In this document: piece after piece, positions 5,654 through 7,976 of the stretch
How the letters are laid out: each line of letters starts with the position of its first letter
Position numbering within the stretch: the first letter of the stretch is position 1
Assembly: GCA_030431945.1 (NCBI GenBank)
Contig: JAUIIF010000190.1
Location: forward strand, 1-7,976
Length of the DNA stretch: 7,976 nt
From: Bacteroidia bacterium
Lineage (GTDB): Bacteria; Bacteroidota; Bacteroidia; Chitinophagales; Saprospiraceae
Reading direction: 5' to 3'
The notes under the pieces: model-generated
What the model saw: the letters and a program-made list of their open reading frames with translations, nothing else
Databases searched by the model: none
Told to the model about the DNA's origin: nothing
Translations under genes and position numbers: made by a program

Positions 5654-6655
5654 ATGATCCCTTTTCAGCCCGGCCGCAGGAATTTGCTTTGCATCCTTGA
5701 TTGGGGGCTGGGCCACGCCTCGCGCAGCCTCGCCTTAGCCGAGGCACTGGAGGCCGCCGGCGAAACAACCTTCCTTGCCTCCTGCGGCCGCGCCCGAAAT
5801 TTTCTGGAAGCGGAATGCCCGGACCGAACGATTTACGAACTCCCCCCTTACGCCGTTACGTACCCTACCCGCTCCATGCCGCTCAACGTCGCCCTGCAAC
5901 TGCCCCGGTGGCTGCGGACGATCTGGCGGGAACACCGCGTGACCCAACAACTCGTAAACGAGTTAGAGATAGATCGCCTGATTTCTGACAATCGTTTTGG
6001 TTGCTACCTTCCCGGTTGCCCCTCCGTTTTCCTCACCCACCAGCTGCATCCGATTACGCACAACCGAGTAGTTTCCTGGATCTACCGCCGCTATCTTCAG
6101 CGGTTTGACGAATTCTGGGTTCCCGATTTTCAAGCGCCGGAACAACGGATCAGCGGTAAACTGTCGTCTTCCGCCGGTTACGAGAACGTTCGATTCATCG
6201 GTCCGCTCAGCCGGCTAACGGCCCCGCCGGCAGCACCCGCCAGGGTGCCGGTTACGCTGGCCCTGCTTTCTGGTCCGGAGCCCATGCGGACCCAGCTGGA
6301 ACAGCTGCTGCTACAGCAATTCGCTACCCTGCCCGGCCCGTACGTGCTGGTGCGGGGATTGCCCGGCGAGGCGCCTGCCCTGCCCGACCACCAGGTAGCC
6401 GACCTGACCGTCCACAATTTCGCTGATGCAGCACAACTTTCCGAGCTCATTCCCGCTGCCCGTCACCTGATCTGCCGCTCCGGGTACAGCACCCTGATGG
6501 ATATTTATGCCCTGCAGACAACCGCCCGTCTACTCCTCATCCCAACCCCCGGCCAAACTGAACAAATTTACCTGGCCCGGCGCGAGGCCCGTAAAAACGG
6601 TCACCATTTTTTGCCACAGGAAAAAGTGGTGACACTTCACCAGTATTTGCGGTAG
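5654..6655 (+). CDS. MurG/GT28-like glycosyltransferase
   Basis: The 333-aa product has the two-domain GT-B layout. The N-domain opens with a beta strand and Gly-rich loop (LDWGLGHASRS, 15-25), then ISDNRFG (110-116) and THQ (128-130), which I recognise as conserved in Bacteroidota MurG-like glycosyltransferases. The C-domain begins near 198 with a strand and SGPEP (206-210). It carries the donor-binding region RSGYSTLMD (275-283) and PTPGQTEQ (297-304), resembling the GT28 C-terminal nucleotide-sugar site. It is shorter than MurG and lacks its signature details, so transfer of a sugar to a lipid or surface glycan is the safest role; donor and acceptor are unknown. The enzyme is probably cytosolic or peripheral at the inner membrane. 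I chose ATG 5654 because the in-frame ATG at 5585 would translate through the two hairpin repeats. The neighbour upstream is divergent, and htpG follows 166 bp downstream with a hairpin between. Confidence 0.85.
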   Translation: MIPFQPGRRNLLCILDWGLGHASRSLALAEALEAAGETTFLASCGRARNFLEAECPDRTIYELPPYAVTYPTRSMPLNVALQLPRWLRTIWREHRVTQQLVNELEIDRLISDNRFGCYLPGCPSVFLTHQLHPITHNRVVSWIYRRYLQRFDEFWVPDFQAPEQRISGKLSSSAGYENVRFIGPLSRLTAPPAAPARVPVTLALLSGPEPMRTQLEQLLLQQFATLPGPYVLVRGLPGEAPALPDHQVADLTVHNFADAAQLSELIPAARHLICRSGYSTLMDIYALQTTARLLLIPTPGQTEQIYLARREARKNGHHFLPQEKVVTLHQYLR

Positions 6656-6681
6656 TACGCGCGCCGCTACGTCCGGAGCAC

Positions 6682-6708
6682 GGCCGGTTTAATCGCCGAA
6701 AACCGGTC
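6682..6708 (+). terminator. Hairpin downstream of the glycosyltransferase gene, possible terminator
   Basis: CCGGTTT (6684-6690) pairs perfectly with AAACCGG (6700-6706) around a 9-nt loop, and one G-U plus one G-C pair extend the stem to 9. It begins 27 nt after the stop. No T-tract follows; the next bases are A-rich. It could be an imperfect terminator or a regulatory structure in front of htpG. Confidence 0.35.
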
Positions 6709-6785
6709 AAAAAGTCAGGAAAAACTGTCTGGAACATCTTTTGCGTTCCCCACGCAGGGGCCTTCCCTGAACGGCCCGGGCAATT

Positions 6786-6799
6786 AATTATCAATAATT
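6786..6799. promoter_or_regulatory. AT-rich dyad upstream of htpG
   Basis: AATTAT (6786-6791) and ATAATT (6794-6799) are exact inverted repeats separated by CA, 22 nt before the htpG start. This is the most AT-rich patch of the 166-bp intergenic region and probably lies near the transcription start, but no convincing TAnnTTTG box was found. Binding by a regulator is speculation. Confidence 0.25.
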
Positions 6800-6821
6800 C
6801 GCAACTAACAACCCTCTTGTT

Positions 6822-7976
6822 ATGCAGAAAGGAAACATATCGGTACAAACCGAAAACATCTTCCCCATTATCAAAAAGTTCCTCTACTCCGACCAGGAGA
6901 TATTTTTACGGGAACTGGTCTCTAATGCTGTCGACGCTACCAGTAAGCTGAAGACCCTGAACCGTAAAGGTGAGTTTCAGGGAGACATGGGTGAGCTGAC
7001 GATCGACATCATGATCGATAAAGATGCCAAGACCCTGACCATTCGCGACCGGGGTATCGGGATGACGAAGGAGGAGGTCGAAAAATACCTCAACCAGGTA
7101 GCCTTATCTTCTGCCCAGGACTTTGTGGACAAGTACAAAGACGAAGCCAGTATTATCGGGCACTTCGGCCTTGGTTTTTACTCCGCGTTCATGGTGGCCG
7201 ACAAAGTGGAAGTGCAGACCCTGAGCTGGAAAGATGACGCTGCGGCGGTACACTGGGTTTGTGAAGGTGACCCCAGTTACGAAATCGGCGAGGGCAACCG
7301 TGACTTCCGGGGAACGGACATTATCCTCCACATCAGCGAGGATAGTGAGCAGTACCTGGACGAGAATGAAATCGAAGGCCTGCTGAGCAAGTACGCCCGC
7401 TTCCTGCCCATCCCCATCCGCTTTGGCACCAAGACGGAAACGACCTACGAAGAGTCTGACGTTGCCGTCATGGAGGGAGAGGAAAAGCCGGAGCCGGTTA
7501 AGGTAGAAACGGAGGTTGATAACATCATCAATAATACGGAGCCGCTGTGGAAGAAGAACCCGGCGGACCTGACGGATGAAGACTACAAAGCCTTCTACCG
7601 CGAACTGTACCCCATGGGGCAGCCGCCGATGTTCTGGATTCATCTGAACATTGACTTCCCCTTCAACCTGACGGGGGTACTGTATTTCCCCAAAGTCTCC
7701 GGTGGCCTGGAACTGCAGCGCAACAAGATTCAGCTGTACAGCAACCAAGTGTACGTTACTGACGACGTAAAGGAAATTGTACCGGAATTCCTCACCCTGC
7801 TGCACGGGGTCATTGATAGTCCGGATATTCCCCTGAACGTTTCCCGCTCCTACCTCCAGGCGGATACCAACGTGAAAAAGATCACGGGATACATCACCAA
7901 AAAGGTAGCCGAAAAGCTGAACAGCCTCTTTAAGGACAACCGCGAAGACTACGAAAGCAAATGGGCCGATCTCGGT
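6822..7976 (+). CDS. htpG: Molecular chaperone HtpG (Hsp90 family), C-terminus cut by the window edge
   Basis: The frame is open for 385 residues to the right edge, covering the ATPase and most of the middle domain of a protein usually over 600 aa. The N-domain has all GHKL signatures: E31, N35 and D38 in FLRELVSNAVDA, D76 with G78 and G80 in RDRGIGM, and the lid-proximal GHFGLGF (113-119). The middle domain includes NVSRSYLQ (339-346), whose Arg342 corresponds to the catalytic arginine of Hsp90 proteins. HtpG is a cytosolic dimeric ATP-dependent chaperone that remodels client proteins with the DnaK system. An acidic insertion-like stretch rich in Glu and Pro (around residues 205-230) lies between the two domains, where Hsp90 linkers vary. 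No Shine-Dalgarno precedes the ATG, but the N-terminus (MQKGNISVQTENIF) matches the family start, so this start is safe. Confidence 0.97.
   Translation, partial: MQKGNISVQTENIFPIIKKFLYSDQEIFLRELVSNAVDATSKLKTLNRKGEFQGDMGELTIDIMIDKDAKTLTIRDRGIGMTKEEVEKYLNQVALSSAQDFVDKYKDEASIIGHFGLGFYSAFMVADKVEVQTLSWKDDAAAVHWVCEGDPSYEIGEGNRDFRGTDIILHISEDSEQYLDENEIEGLLSKYARFLPIPIRFGTKTETTYEESDVAVMEGEEKPEPVKVETEVDNIINNTEPLWKKNPADLTDEDYKAFYRELYPMGQPPMFWIHLNIDFPFNLTGVLYFPKVSGGLELQRNKIQLYSNQVYVTDDVKEIVPEFLTLLHGVIDSPDIPLNVSRSYLQADTNVKKITGYITKKVAEKLNSLFKDNREDYESKWADLG

Noticed and set aside
7104..7805. 233-codon open frame on the minus strand within htpG
   Set aside because: It lies wholly opposite a highly conserved Hsp90 coding region and has no independent support.

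Overview
The window looks like a chromosomal piece of a Bacteroidota genome, most likely a marine Saprospiria/Lewinella-type organism, though the genus is inference. The pointers are: an orphan TonB-dependent receptor with an N-terminal carboxypeptidase-regulatory-like domain and a terminal Phe; a BlaI/M56 pair of the Bacteroidota type; an HtpG with the NVSRSYLQ motif usual in that phylum; TAnnTTTG/TAnnTTTA promoter-like boxes instead of sigma70 boxes; and mostly absent Shine-Dalgarno sequences. No rRNA, tRNA, CRISPR array, transposase or phage gene was seen.

Layout. (1) 1-1350, minus strand: a BlaI/MecI-type repressor followed, with a 4-bp ATGA overlap, by an M56 (BlaR1/MecR1-like) membrane metallopeptidase that runs off the left edge. 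The short leader in front of the repressor holds a recognisable promoter whose -7 box lies inside a perfect 7+7 bp dyad, a likely autoregulatory operator. (2) 1456-2223, plus strand: an unrecognised exported protein, probably a small outer-membrane beta-barrel, divergent from blaI. (3) 2224-2424: intergenic, between convergent genes, with a run of four GCGGAG units and a nested inverted repeat that may serve as a terminator. (4) 2425-5031, minus strand: a TonB-dependent receptor of about 868 aa, with its own TACCTTTG box. (5) 5142-5507, minus strand: a 121-aa three-helix membrane protein of unknown function. (6) 5508-5653: a leader with two copies of a CGGCC-TGAA-GGCCG hairpin. (7) 5654-6655, plus strand: a MurG/GT28-like glycosyltransferase. 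(8) 6656-6821: intergenic, with a hairpin and an AT-rich dyad. (9) 6822-7976, plus strand: htpG (Hsp90), open at the right edge.

Apart from the blaI-M56 operon the genes do not form an obvious pathway. The receptor imports an unknown ligand, the glycosyltransferase probably modifies a lipid or surface glycan, and HtpG is a cytosolic chaperone. I see no clear undescribed multi-gene system. The most interesting signals are regulatory or repetitive: the BlaI operator overlapping the promoter, the paired TGAA hairpins before the glycosyltransferase, and the GCGGAG repeat tract.
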